Shown: piece by piece, positions 1-11,600 of the stretch
Numbering within the stretch: the first letter of the stretch is position 1
Layout of the letters: every line of letters starts with the position of its first letter
NCBI RefSeq assembly: GCF_019578655.1
Contig: NC_063265.1
Coordinates: 3,134,501 to 3,198,500 of the forward strand
Origin: Ricinus communis
Taxonomy: Eukaryota > Streptophyta > Magnoliopsida > Malpighiales > Euphorbiaceae
Direction of reading: 5' to 3'
Length of the DNA stretch: 64,000 bases
Notes under the pieces: model-generated
Databases searched by the model: none
What the model was told of the DNA's origin: nothing
What the model saw: only the letters and a program-made list of their open reading frames with translations
Translations under genes and position numbers: made by a program

Positions 1-698
1 ATCTGGTTTTCTATTCTAACCAGTTGCTTTCCTATAGTGTTTAGACAGGTGTTCGAATAATTGTTCTATTGAACAATATTCTTGACATTCTTTTCAAGGT
101 CTTCGCCTACCAATTTGTAAGGTGTAGCCTCTATCTCACTCTCTCCATAAGGAATGGTTATCTTCCTAAGGGGAGGATGTTCAGACTGGACAGTTAGGTT
201 TTCTCCTACCTTCCACTCAGGGGCTTTGTTCCTTACTGTGACAGGACTAATGGACTTATCCTTGAAGGGATAAAGGATACCATTTTCTTTGCAGTTAATT
301 TGAAACCAATCAAAAAATTTGATTTGGGCTTTGTTTTGAATATAAAATTGATAGTATTTTTCTTGAATACTATCTTTTTCTTTTAAAAAATTCTTAAAAA
401 ACCAAAGTTTCTTAAGATGGTTTTTCTTTGAATAGAAATCTTCATGCAAGAGTTTTTTATCAATTTCAAACTCTTTTGAAATCATGTTGATTGTAGAATC
501 AGTCTTGAAGAGAGAGAACTTTGAAAACTCATAAATTTGTTTCTTTTGGACTTTGGGTATTTCCCAATCATCGATATGCTTTGAAAAATCTTCAATAGTG
601 ATTTCTTCACTATTTACTAGACCTTTGTACCTCGATGATTCAGAGGCAGAAGAATTTGAGAAAGAAGAAGATCTACAGAAGAAAGGTTCTAAATTCAC
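1..698 (-). pseudogene. First ORF of pararetrovirus-like / LTR-retroelement unit, broken and cut by window edge
   Basis: A 210-codon frame runs from the ATG at 698 to a TAG at 66-68. The same frame stays open beyond that stop to the window edge, so the TAG looks like a nonsense mutation in a longer protein, not a natural end. The N-terminus is Ser-rich and acidic; the middle is rich in Lys, Phe and Trp. It begins about 190 bases downstream (minus strand) of a primer-binding site for initiator tRNA-Met, the place of the first ORF of a plant pararetrovirus or the gag of an LTR element. The style of the sequence recalls N-terminal parts of caulimovirid-like polyproteins common in plant genomes, but I see no diagnostic catalytic motif. 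Family assignment is inference. Confidence 0.5.
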
Positions 699-885
699 TT
701 TAACCTAAACCAAAATAACTTTCTAGACAAGCCTGGACCACAGCTCTCGACTTTTTATCGCCTCGTCGGGACTTACTATCACAAGCATAAAATGAACGGA
801 ACTTGCCTATAGGAAACCTGATGCAGTCTAAAATGAATGTAAAATCTTTGTAATGTAGATATGCTTCTAATCCCGGAACCCAATA

Positions 886-898
886 GGCTCTGATACCA
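886..898 (-). promoter_or_regulatory. Primer-binding site for initiator tRNA-Met
   Basis: On the minus strand the sequence reads TGGTATCAGAGCC, complementary to the 3' end of plant initiator tRNA-Met. This is the minus-strand DNA primer site used by plant pararetroviruses and many copia and gypsy elements. It sits between the promoter-like region (899-1829) and the first ORF (698-66), in the correct order for reverse transcription of a minus-oriented unit. Confidence 0.8.
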
Positions 899-1425
899 AA
901 TTAGAACGAGATCTAGGAAATAGAAGGAAATATTAAGCAGTGAAGATTTAGATCTAAGTTCGTGGCGTTGTAACCAGATTCACGCTTTAAGCAGCCTGTG
1001 GGAGCTTTAGATGCTCTTGCAGAATCTGTTTTCCAGCCTATAAACTTATAGATCTGAAAATAAATTTGAACAGAAACAATCAGTAAGTTTCCGATGCGTG
1101 ATCCTCTTACGAGGCAAGCACAGAGCATACGCTTGATGATGGGGAAAGAAGAAGAAGATAAATAAATAAGATAAACTTTGAATGCTTTATTGATAATAAC
1201 AGGCTTTGAACATAAACATATAAACAACTTTGAAAGCTTTAAACAAACATACAACTTTGTAAAACTTTGAAACAAGAAGAATATAGACTTACAAGAGGAG
1301 TTACAAGATTTCTCTGTCTCTCACTCACTCTTTTCACTCTAATTTCTTCTGTGAGAATTAGACTCAGGAAGAGCTTTCTTTCTACTGAATTCTAAATTCT
1401 GAGGGATGAAGAAGGAGGACTCCTC

Positions 1426-1433
1426 TATATATA
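1426..1433 (-). promoter_or_regulatory. TATA box of the pararetrovirus-like unit
   Basis: TATATATA sits at the centre of a perfect 16-base palindrome (1422-1437). It is the only strong TATA element between the two ORFs and points toward the primer site and first ORF. Confidence 0.55.
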
Positions 1434-1604
1434 GAGGTCTTGGAGCTTTGAATACTTGTCACGGGCTTTGGATGCTTTGCTTAGTGGAGAAGAAATGATT
1501 CCACTTGTCTTTGGAGTCTTGTGGAGATGCTTCACATGCTTTGGAGTCTTTTGATAATGCCAACCGTCTTTTGAGAAAGTTGTCGGCCATGCTTTGAAGG
1601 AATC

Positions 1605-1737
1605 TTTTCCTTTTTTTTTTTTTTTTGACTTTTTTTTTTCTTTTGTCTTTTGTCTTTTGTCTTTTTCTTTTCTTTTCTTTTTCTTTTTCTTTTTTCTTTT
1701 CTTTTTCTTTTTTCTTTTCTTTTTTCTTTTTTTTTTC
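1605..1737. repeat. Polypyrimidine (plus) / polypurine (minus) tract
   Basis: About 130 bases consist almost only of T and C on the plus strand, broken by a few G residues. On the minus strand it lies just after the 3'-terminal ORF, where a polypurine primer of a retroelement would be, but it is far longer than a functional polypurine tract and has probably expanded by slippage. Open frames here encode only Lys or Phe runs and are not genes. Confidence 0.75.
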
Positions 1738-1829
1738 TGGGCTTTAGTGTGGGCTTTTTGGCCCAACCCAAATAACCTTGGGCTACCATTTCTGGTTTTT
1801 ACCCCATGGGCTTTTAAAGAATATAATAT

Positions 1830-3041
1830 TTATGAGATTTTGAGTATCCCATAACAATCGTCTCCCGCTGGGTCATCCAAATCGAATGCAGCAGTACTAG
1901 CGCTGGAAGAGGATGATGATGAGGCTTTGGATTTGCCTTTAGAAGAAGCTGTCTCAGACAACTGTTTTATAAGTTGTAGGAAATCTTCTTCAGTTTGGGC
2001 TGCAGCAAGCTTTGGAAGGAGAAAAGACTTCTGTGCCAAGAACGTTGTTTGTTCTTTAGGAGGAGGCAAGAAGCTATGTTTGGTCAAGAAGTTTTGAACG
2101 GCTTTTAGGGACAGTTTGTCTTGGTGGTTGAATTTATCCCACCATTTTACTTTGAATCGACGGATAAGTGTAATCTCACCATCTGGAAGCAGATTGAAGT
2201 GAAAGTACCATACACATACCCAGGGTAAAAAGAAATTTGAATAGAAAAGGAGAAGCGGGGGAAAACGCTTTTCCATGGAATTTGGTTTGTAATTTGTTTT
2301 AAATAGGTTGAACAGGGGTAAGACTTCGGGAATAAGAGTCTCAGGGGCATTACCGTAGTAATTCCACCACTGTTTAAACCAGTAAGGGATTTTGGAGGTT
2401 TGGATATTGGTGTCGAAGTAGAATAGCCAGGAGTGGCTTCTTCCTTCGTTTTGGATAAGAAAGGTATTGAACCAGGCTTGCTGGTAATCCCAATAGGAGA
2501 AAGATGTGTTAAGATTTGAAGGGTAGGTTCTTTTTAGAGAAGTAGGGAAGGAACGAAGAGAGTGTAAATCCATACCCCAATCAGACGAGTGAAGGATTCT
2601 TTGGATTGTGCATGTTGAATATGCAGGGTCTTTATGGGCTTTGTCTTTTTTGAAATGCTTGAATTTGGCTGAACCAGTAACCTCAAGGATTGACTGGTAA
2701 TAAGCCTGAGGCTTTGAAATATTCCAGGGTTTAAAAAACCAACCTGGAGGGAAAATCTTTGAAACCAGTTTTGAGGGGCTTTCTGTGCAGAATCCTTCCT
2801 CAATGGTTAAAACATTTTGAAAAATAGGTTTTTCCAAATACTCATTTGATTTAAAACGTTTTGATTGCGTCAAAACAATCTCCTGAGAGTTTGGCTTTGA
2901 AAGACTATTTGAGTTTTGAGATAGATTTGGAGGGAAAATCTCTATCTCGGTATTTTGAAAAGGGATAGATAATATACCTTTACCCTTTGTGGAGGAAGAT
3001 GACGACTTTGGAGTTGCTACTAGTTTTTTTAATTGTTATTA
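1830..3041 (-). pseudogene. 3'-terminal ORF of the pararetrovirus-like unit, N-terminally truncated
   Basis: The frame is open from a stop near 3041 to the TGA/TAA near 1830 (about 400 codons). The 347-residue part downstream of a TTG at 2873 is well conserved in character; the frame continues upstream through a Ser/Thr/Lys-rich stretch with no ATG in a convincing place, so the N-terminus appears cut where AT-rich unrelated DNA begins near 3041. The central region is rich in Trp and aromatic residues (for example WFFKPW, KWWDKF, KQWWNYYG) and the C-terminus has a serine homopolymer run followed by an acidic tail. Such Trp-rich proteins occur in plant retroelement and pararetrovirus-like sequences; I do not know their function. 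It ends just before the promoter-like region, as expected for the last ORF of a circular or terminally repeated unit. Confidence 0.5.
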
Positions 3042-3356
3042 CTAAATAATATATATTAAATCAAAAAAAAAATTAAAGGCTTAGTGAAGAAAATACTTAG
3101 GTAAACTACAAAACACAAAATGAGGTGATTGATAAAGATAAAGAGATGATTTTGCGAGGTTTTAGATTTTTGGCTTTGGAATTTTGAATTTCAATTTATT
3201 TTGTTGACGGAGAGAAAAAATATTTGTTGAGTTAGGATTAACTGTTATTAAATTTCTTAATTCAATTTAATGATATAACTATTTTCTTATACAGTTGCCT
3301 CATCTAGGCCCATCTTGTTAATCTCGATTGAAATGGTCATTTCAGTCCAATTTCGA
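3042..3356. other. AT-rich spacer, no gene seen
   Basis: About 300 bases of AT-rich DNA between the truncated pararetrovirus-like ORF and the left LTR-like sequence. I see no ORF, RNA gene or repeat structure. Confidence 0.6.
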
Positions 3357-3570
3357 TGATATGTCCATATTATATATATAGTCACTTAAACTTAATTGTC
3401 TATTTTCAAATAATATTAGCTGAAAAGAAAATTATGGAGCAAAATACTAAAAAATGAGCTCAATAGGACGTGTTGATATTAGGATCGGAAATCGAGATGC
3501 GTGGATTGGTTATTTTAAAGACTAGCAAAAAATTACATGACATGAGGGTAATTTAGTCTTTTTTTCTTAA
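3357..3570 (+). mobile_element. Left LTR-like sequence of an old retroelement (partial)
   Basis: This stretch begins TGATATGTCCATATTATATA and aligns by eye over about 200 bases with 8719-9000, including shared blocks such as AATAGGACGTGTTGAT and ATTACATGACAT-like segments ending in GGTAATTTAGTC. Two direct copies about 5.4 kb apart, the right one preceded by a purine-rich stretch, fit the LTRs of one heavily decayed element. The right end of this LTR is not recognisable. Confidence 0.55.
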
Positions 3571-6500
3571 TTATAAAAATTTAAATCAATGTGTTTCAAA
3601 GTATTCCCAGGAACACGTTTTGAATTAGGGTTTAAAGCATTTTGACAATAATTAACAAAACCAACTTTTTCACCAAAACTAAAAGACAAATGTTCCATAC
3701 TTATGAATTTTGCTGACTCAATTTTATTTTTTCGTTAAGTGCTAAGATTTCATGACTATGTTAAGTGCTAAGGTTCCATACTTATAAATTTTGCTAAAAT
3801 GAAAATTTGGGTTTGAGTCTTCTTAATTCCCATTTGTGTATGATGTTTATTTTTCAAGTGTCTTCGAAATGTGCCATAGCCACTTCTCACTTTAATTTAT
3901 ATTTTTTATTGCAATAATTTTAAATAACTTCAAAATGTTCCATCATCTTTCTGCATTTTTTTTTTAAATGCACTCCAAATATTTTGGAAGTTGATTGACT
4001 TTTTGATCCTCTTCTTGCTTCATCTTGCTCAGACTCTTGTTATAAGTTACTTAATTCTTCTACCTCATCCACTAACTTTTCATATATTCCTTTACTTTCT
4101 CGAGTTGGATCGTTATCTTATAGATTATATATCAAATTTCAAAATATTGGTTGTAAGCATTCCCACTAAAATTGGCCATTTCTTATAAAAGTAAAATTCA
4201 GAAGAAAAATAATATTAAAAAAATAGAGATTGTATTGTAGAGAATAATAATTATTGAATAATATAATTATATATAGGCTAATAGAGATAGTGTGAGAATG
4301 AGAAAATTGAGAGAGTTGAACTTGTTGTGAAAAAGAAAAATAAAGTTTTTTCACACATGACCATTGCACAACATTCATATGTGCTTCTAAATTCCACCTT
4401 TGGCCAATTTTGGTTACACACATCTATATGCATGCAAATTGCAATAGTCAATTGACCGTTACAATATAATTTTTTTTTAAATTGGTAGTCTGGAACCTAA
4501 ACCATTGGTTTCAGTTCCTCCAAATATCGAACCAGCCCTAACTTGCCCTTCCTCAGTTTCGATTCTGGTTCGAGCTGGTTCCGATTTGGAGTCAACCTGT
4601 GGCCTCTCCTACATCCACCAACTTCACCTTATTATACTCAGTTATCAAACTATTAATAAGATTCTTCTTGTGGTTATAGTTATGAGCATGTTCATATCGA
4701 TAGTTATACTAAACTAGAGAAATTTATATATGAAAAAGCTCTTGAACAGACTGTAAATAATGGTTTGCAACATTTTAGCTCTTCATATAGGGCGCAAGGT
4801 GATTCTTGAAATGATAAATGAAGAATTGAGCATATGGATGTAATATGGCAACATTACAAAGCACACGAAGAATTTGCAAGAGTAAATGAGGCAATATCCT
4901 TTCAAAGTGAGGAGGATGAAGTCGAATCTCAAGAATCTCATTTTTCTTGTAACTTTGAGATGTGTTATAAGAACAAGAGAAACCAATAATAAAGGAAGTT
5001 GAGAAAGCATCAGAGCTTCAACTCCTACCTACAATTATGATCAAGGATGATGAATTGCAAAGATCTTTTTCTTATGAATTGGATGAGAAGACTTATGAAA
5101 ATCCTTAAGATAATATGTCATGGACATGAAACAAGAGTTGAACCATTTATATTAGAGCAAGCATATCTTCCTCCACACATCACTAACATATATGTGAAAC
5201 TTGTGGGAAGTATAGGATTCTCTAAGAATCCATATAATGAGCCTTATAGTCTAGGAATCATAATCAAACCAAACGCTTTTCATATGGAGTCTTCACTTTA
5301 CTATCAAGGCAAGAAAGAGCCTTGAAGGGAGAAGCAAAGAAAAATACTTTGAAGAACGGTTTTCCATGAGCGGTTGCATCCTTAATAATACAATACGAAG
5401 AGTTTAGCTAAAGACTATAACTCAGCACTACTTGGGAGGCACCCCAAGACATATACTTTTTTTATTTTTTACTTTATTATTTTTGTTGTTTTAGTGAATA
5501 ATTATCAATCTTTACTCCAAGATTTATTTTTGTATTGTCTTCTTATATTTAATTTTTAGGTTAGAGAAATTTGGGCAAGATGAGCCATTTAAGAAGTTTG
5601 TAGAGTTCTTAAAAAGAGACGACTCTTCACTCAAGGGGAGTATTTCTACTTTCTTTCCTTTTCTTTCCTATGGTTACAACATTGACAATAATGTTGATTT
5701 TAATTTTGGAGTATTGAAGGATCTTTTATTTTTCTTTAAAATATTTTAATTGTGTTAAATTTTACTTTTTGCTGATAATTAGACTTTGTATATACTTTGT
5801 TTATTCTTTTAATATTTGAAGTGTATTGTAAAAGTTTATTCATTTTTATTTTTTATATACCTTGCTCTTAGTGTTAAAGTTGAGATGAACCTAGATTTGA
5901 ATGCCTAAGAATGGAATTGTGGAGATTACCTTTATGAGTTTTTTGTGCCATATGCTATTTTTGTGAAAGGTTTAGTTTTTTATTTTTTTTGCTTCCAATT
6001 ACTTATCACATTATTTTTAATTACTAGATGATCTCTATAGGTTCTACATCGAATGTTAGAATTTTATCTAAAAAGAATTATGTTGCTTATATTTATTATT
6101 CTAGTTAAGTGAATTGAGTGAAAATTATTGAATGTCTGCCTACTTTATTCTACAATTTTTCTTTTTTATTTTTCATTTTTCATTTCCTTAACCCTAAGGT
6201 AGCTTTAACCTCTTTTTGCTTAAGCTTATGAGGTATGTTTTATAAAACATTAAGTGCATTTGAACATAAAAGGGTGAACAATTCTATATAAAAATTATTA
6301 TATGGTCTAAGAAAGAAAGAAAAATACAAAGAAAAAGATAAAAGAAAAAAAGAGAAGTTAAGATCATTATTCTTTCAATGTTGTTAGAATTGTTCTTAAT
6401 GAAATTGCATTGAAATGAAAATTTGGTATTATATTTTTGCAAGCCCCATGAGTCTAAAAGTTTGTAATTCTAACCTTTTTAACCCTCTTTTTCTTTTCAG

Positions 6501-8326
6501 TAACCTCTTTGTAAGCCCCTTATCATATGGCACATGTTTGATGGTTTATGCTTAAGAAATTTGATTTGGTAGTGGATGTGAGTAATGTAATTTCTTTATT
6601 CATTAATGTTTGATTCTTTCATGAGATCTACATTTATGAACATATGAGCGTTTATTTATATATCCAATATTCATATGTGAATGCTAATTTTTTCAATTTC
6701 TTCATTTAAATAAATCATATTCGCATATGCTTGATGAGTGTTTAACCTTAGGGTCTATGTGAATTAATGAGTGAATCTTATGAGGTCTAGATTTGAAGCA
6801 AATTCTTATTATTATCACTTGAGTTTGGAGGAGTTGAGATAAATGCACTTTTGAGCATTTGAATCTGAGACTCACGTTTGCATTTTTCTTAAATAGTATA
6901 CTTTAATGTTGAACGTGTAAACATATTTGTATGTGCAGAGTTTGGCTGTTAACAGAATTTTAAAATAATTTGGGATAATAATTGATGAATATCTATTTAA
7001 TTATAAAATAAAAAAACTAGATAATTATTAATAAAATTCCTTCTAGAGAGTTGATTTTGACGTCTATAGGTGTTTAAAACCGAAGAACATTCAAAACGAC
7101 CATAAAAATAAGTCTTGAGCCAACCAGCGCTTTGTAGAGCCGATCGGCTGAATGCAACGCTGCTAAAGGTTTGCAGACTCAAGAAATTTTACAATTTAGC
7201 CTCTGGACCAGACTATTTGACCGATTTTTGATCCAAAATTGACTGTTCTAGTCAATTTAATCAAATTTTGATATTTTTTATTTTGAAAAGTAAGACTTTG
7301 GCTCGATTAATCAAGACCTTGACTTTCCTTAGCTCCATAAGACTTAGGAGAAATAACAATTTTCATCATCGAATTTTTCACAGTTCTCTCGATATCTGGA
7401 TCCGAAAATCGAGTGCTTATAGCTACCTTAGGATTTCCTTTATTTTATAGCTATGTGGGATTTTTTTTCTTGTTATTTATGATGTAATCATATTTTATGA
7501 TTATATTAATATTATTATTTGCATTTTATTTCTTTTATTTGATGAGTTTTTCTTAATCAATGATGTTCGTTTAAGTAATCTTTAAGGTTGAATGTTTGGT
7601 GATTGGCTTTCTTAGCATATCAGCATTGCAAAAATTTCAAGAAAATATTATATTCTTTCTCCTATATTTCTATGCTCATATATATATGCCTATGGCATTA
7701 AGGGGCAATATAAAAAATAAGCGTGGGAAAGAGAAATAGAATAATTTTTTATTTACTTAATATGCCATTTATTTAGCAACTTTTAATTAATTTTTATATA
7801 TTTATGTTATTATTCTATATAAGAATCAATGAAAGAATGTTATTGTGTTTAATTCTTGAATTTTTTAGTTAGTATTTGACACTTATATGTGAACTCATGA
7901 GTTTAGTTGTGCTTTAATGATCAAGTATTATTTCTTGGCATATATATAGTTAGGTAAATCTGAGTTGGTTATGATTAGAAATATATGACTTAGGTTATTA
8001 TTTCCTTGCTATTAAATTGACATGCCTAATTTTAGTGAGATATGACATGGGTAAACAAGAAGCTCTAAGTTTAATAATTTTATTCTGCTAATTTTGGTTG
8101 CTTAGTAACCAGGAATCTTTATGATCAATGTTGATTTTCGCGTAAAATGGTAATTAGGATTGTTAGTATGCAGAATATCTTGAGTGTATGTTGTGTTGAA
8201 TAATCACATGCATTCATTACCATTTTTGTGTTTGCATAAAAATGTATAACATCTCAAGAAAGAAAGAAATTGCTTAAGTATTACTTTAAGGGGTATTAAG
8301 AAAAGAAAAAAATAAATAAGTAAAAG

Positions 8327-8377
<51 letters not shown>

Positions 8378-8718
8378 TAGCTTGAAAAGCAAGAGATATG
8401 CTTATTGATCTCTTGTATTAAATGATGGTTTGTCTTGTTATGCATTGTAGTTATATCTTTTGAAGATGAGTTAAGTTACTTATGAAATATATGTAGGAAT
8501 TGATGCTTGAGTCTTTTGGTTAACAATAATTGAGTTTGCACTTATAAAAATACTTTTTGTGATTCAAGTTGTTCTTGGGTTGGCATGATCTTTGCATTAG
8601 TGAGATTCTTTTGAGTAATAGCTTGAAGCGTATTGATTGTTTTTCATGATTTTTGCAAAAGTTATCTTATAATTGCTTTTTACTTAAAGAAAAGTAAAAG
8701 TTTAAGTATAGGGGTATT
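3571..8718 (+). mobile_element. Internal region of degenerate LTR retroelement (mostly non-coding)
   Basis: Over 5 kb between the two LTR-like copies carries only a short coding remnant around 4700-5460. There, broken frames (for example the 92-codon frame at 5047-5325) are followed near 5430 by a CTACTTGGGAGGCACCCCAAG-like inverted motif, of a type often seen after coding regions in plant Ty3/gypsy elements. The rest (5460-8718) is AT-rich and non-coding; parts resemble 24700-24930. No protease, reverse transcriptase or integrase is visible, so this is a deletion derivative or a large non-autonomous element. Family assignment is inference. Confidence 0.45.
8327..8377. repeat. (TAA)n microsatellite
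   Basis: About 17 uninterrupted trinucleotide units inside the degenerate LTR element. The Tyr-rich frame on the minus strand here is an artefact of the repeat. Confidence 0.95.
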
Positions 8719-9000
8719 TGATAGGTCCATATTATATATAGCTATTTAAGAGATTTTATTACTTTAAAACTACATTTCCTATGTGAAAGTAAGTGTTTAT
8801 ATCTTACTTATGTTTAATTATCTACTTTCAGATAATATTAGTCAAAAAATAATATGGACCAAAATACTTAAAACGGAGCTTAATAGGACGTGTTGATGTC
8901 AAGACCCGAGACTGAGATGTGTAGATTGGTTATTTTATGGCTGGCCGAAAACTACATGACATAGAGGTAATTTAGTCTTTTTGTTATTTAAGGATTCTTA
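8719..9000 (+). mobile_element. Right LTR-like sequence of the old retroelement
   Basis: It begins TGATAGGTCCATATTATATA directly after a purine-rich stretch (8690-8714), as a 3' LTR follows its polypurine tract, and matches 3357-3570 in order. The true right end may lie further on, up to about 9350, but the left copy does not extend far enough to define it. Confidence 0.5.
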
Positions 9001-10223
9001 TTTGTTATTTATTTATGTATGGATAATTAAGAGTTATGATAATGACAATCTTTAGAGAGACTTATTCTTGAAGGAGGACTCTCAAAAAGGAATTTTTACA
9101 AATTTAAATCTTAAGAGATTTAGAAGCAGATGAAAGTTACACTTCTTTCACCCATATCTTCCATCATTCCTCTCTCAGTAGTTTTCTCTACAGTTCTTCA
9201 TCATAAACATTTTACTTCTTAACTTTTAATTATTTTTTCAAAATCAAGAAGGCTTTTGGGGATTAAAGAGTGAGGATCAATCATCTTCTTACCTTGAAGA
9301 CATTATAAATTTAAAGAGAGTTCTTATTTTCTTGTTTTGTTTATATTTAACTTATTAATTACCATGACATGGAATTGAATATGTTAGTGTAAGATTGCAA
9401 GTTCGAATCCTGTCCCCGCCTAAGAACTTGATATGCATTTTTGGTATTGGTGGTACTAGACAAGCTCTTAGGGAAGAATCTCTTTCTTAATTCTGCCTGA
9501 TATACTCACTTAATTTTTGCTATGCTGGTTTCTATTATTTCAAGTTAGGGACACATAAGTATCCTTTTTTGAATCTAGATATCGAAGGAATTACGAAAAA
9601 TCCGATGATGAAAGTTGCTACTTCTTCCGAGTCTCATGGAATTAAGGATGGCCAAATTCCAGTTAGGGTTATGGATAATTGAGCCACATATCACTTTTTG
9701 AAATCGAATTGGACTAAATTCAACGAAAAAATGTTTTAGGGTCAAAATTGAATAAATTATAAAGATTGAGGACTAAATTGTAAAAATCTTCAAAAATTTC
9801 AGCTTATAGCTAATCGGCTCTGCGTGCAATCTATTGGCTATACACAAAGTCGATCCACTCTGTGCAGATCATTAGTTTTTTGCATTAGAAATATCATATA
9901 ATCGATATCTAATGAATTTTTTCTTTATCAATATATTTTATTAGTTTCAATTATAATTGTTGTTTGACCATCATATCAATTTAATGGTTATAGTTGTTAT
10001 AAAAATTATTAGTTTATTATATTAAAAACATCATCTTTGCTTCATCCTATGTTGATATAAGAAATTTTAGTTATGTCATTAGCTTGTGTAATTAAAAAGA
10101 AAAAGGAACATCGGGTCTCATTCATTAGATTTGTGTTTAATGATATAACAAGGATAATACTAAAGCTATGTGTAGTATTGATGTAATGAAGTATGTAATG
10201 GAATCATCACTGTATTGATGTAA
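9001..10223. other. Non-coding, retroelement-like debris
   Basis: AT-rich sequence without a convincing gene. Short blocks around 9780-9870 (repeats of a GGCTCTGCGTGCA-like motif) resemble blocks at 7110-7160 and 25580-25790, suggesting further untranslated retroelement sequence. A tRNA T-arm-like segment at 9398-9420 lacks the rest of a cloverleaf. Confidence 0.5.
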
Positions 10224-10254
10224 TGTAATGTAACACCCTTAGTTGTAATAATAA

Positions 10255-10258
<4 letters not shown>

Positions 10259-10310
<52 letters not shown>
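10259..10310. repeat. (TA)n microsatellite
   Basis: About 26 uninterrupted TA units inside solo LTR copy 1; absent at the corresponding place in copy 2. Confidence 0.95.
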
Positions 10311-10314
<4 letters not shown>

Positions 10315-11309
10315 AAAAAAAAATCTCTCCTTTTTCTCCTCCCTCTCTCTCTTTTCCTTCCTCCCTTCCTTCCCTTTCACTCCCCTACGCCGACCGTTTT
10401 CTCCCTTCTCCCTCTCCCCGTCGACCGCCTTCTCCCTGCCGCTTACCGCCAGCAGCCCTTCCCTCCTCATTCCTTTCCGCTGACACCGACGAAGGGCGAA
10501 GAGGTACGCCATCATCGATTCGGCCTCCCTGCGTCCTTTCCGCAAACCGACGCCGAATCGGACTCCCATCCCCAAAACCCCGGAAGCAACCCTCCTCCGT
10601 CGGAAAATCCTTGCCGGCAGCCTTGGGAAGTGTCGCGTGAGCGGCCGACTTTCCAGCCCCGATCCGCCGCCTTCCGTACCACTTTCCGGCCAAAACTCTT
10701 GTACTTCCGGACTCCCCGCGAACTTGAGCTTCGCGTAGGCGCTCCGGATTTGAATTCGGAACATTGGCGGGACCCGCTTCCTGACCCCAGTGTTTTCTGG
10801 ACGCGCGGAATATTTTAATTTTTAACTCGATAATTCAGCCTTCCCGCCAGCTCCACCCGAGGCGTTGGAGCGGACTGTGGAACGCATCAAATCTGTGAGT
10901 TAAAGTCATTTAATCTTTGCGCTATTGCTAGTCTGATTTTAATATGCTATTTAGAATTTGTGCTTAATATGATTATTAGTATCGCAAGATAAATGATTTC
11001 ACTTGATTATTAATATTTGAAATAATATAAATATTATTATTAGTATGTTATAATAAGATAAGCGTTATTATTTTTCCCCTCATAAATTGCACGTTGTTTT
11101 ACCTTAAATCTTTAATCTTTATTTCGATATGTGTTGGTTGAGTTCATCAGATAATGATATTTATTATATGTGATGATTGCGAATTGGGAAATGTGGCTTG
11201 TAGAACATGCCGCTCGATGGGTTACATCGTGAATGATCATGGACATGTAATAAGATATTTATGGGTTTGCCCCGGTCGAGCATGGCTCTCCGATTTGTGT
11301 AAATTCGCC

Positions 11310-11600
11310 GGAGGTAAGGTCCCTGGTCGAGCATTGCTCTGGGCGCCAGTCTTATTGGATTAAGAGAGCCGAATGGCTACTAGATTTCTTATTTGGATAC
11401 TTAAGTGACCGGTGGAGGTAAGGTCCCCGGTCGAGCATTGCTCTGCCACTTATTGGATTAAGAGAGCCGAATGGCTACTAGATTTCTTATTTGGATACTT
11501 AAGTGACCGGAGGTAAGGTCCCTGGTCGAGCATTGCTCCTGGCCAGTCTTATTGGATTAAGAGAGCCGAATGGCTACTAGATTTTGGGGTTTAGGGTTCT
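11310..11600 (+). repeat. Minisatellite inside solo LTR copy 1 (about 3 units)
   Basis: Units of 95-104 bases start with GGAGGTAAGGTCC at 11310, 11414 and 11509 and contain the block TTGGATTAAGAGAGCCGAATGG. A diverged unit precedes at about 11260. The same repeat, with more units, is at 31251-31610 in copy 2. Confidence 0.9.

Larger units (their letters stand above)
899..1829 (-). promoter_or_regulatory. Promoter/leader region (pararetroviral intergenic region or LTR)
   Basis: This 930-base stretch lies between the end of one ORF and the primer site of the next unit. Reading on the minus strand it holds a purine-rich tract (1737-1605), a block with several variants of an AAAGC(A/T)TCC-like motif (1590-1440), a TATA box at 1433-1426, an AATAAA at 1191-1186 about 240 bases further on, and a leader up to the primer site. 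A TATA box followed about 200 bases later by AATAAA and then a Met primer site is the layout of a caulimovirid intergenic region. An LTR (purine tract, U3-R-U5, primer site) would fit nearly as well. I did not find clear TG..CA ends or target duplications. Confidence 0.55.

Noticed and set aside
913..1275. 120-codon minus-strand frame in the promoter/leader region
   Set aside because: It overlaps the polyadenylation signal and leader of the pararetrovirus-like unit and shows no domain.
1425..1854. Three overlapping open frames of 85-113 codons, mostly Lys or Phe
   Set aside because: They are produced by the polypyrimidine/polypurine tract and have no codon structure or domain.
8204..8392. 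Tyr-rich small protein
   Set aside because: Translation of a (TAA)n microsatellite.
9380..9422. Possible tRNA (GCAAGTTCGAATCCTGTCC, T-arm-like)
   Set aside because: No D-arm, anticodon arm or pairing acceptor stem can be built around it.
10312..10818. Open frames of 62-150 codons in a GC-rich block
   Set aside because: They lie inside solo LTR copy 1, overlap on both strands and reflect high GC content with few stops; no domain.
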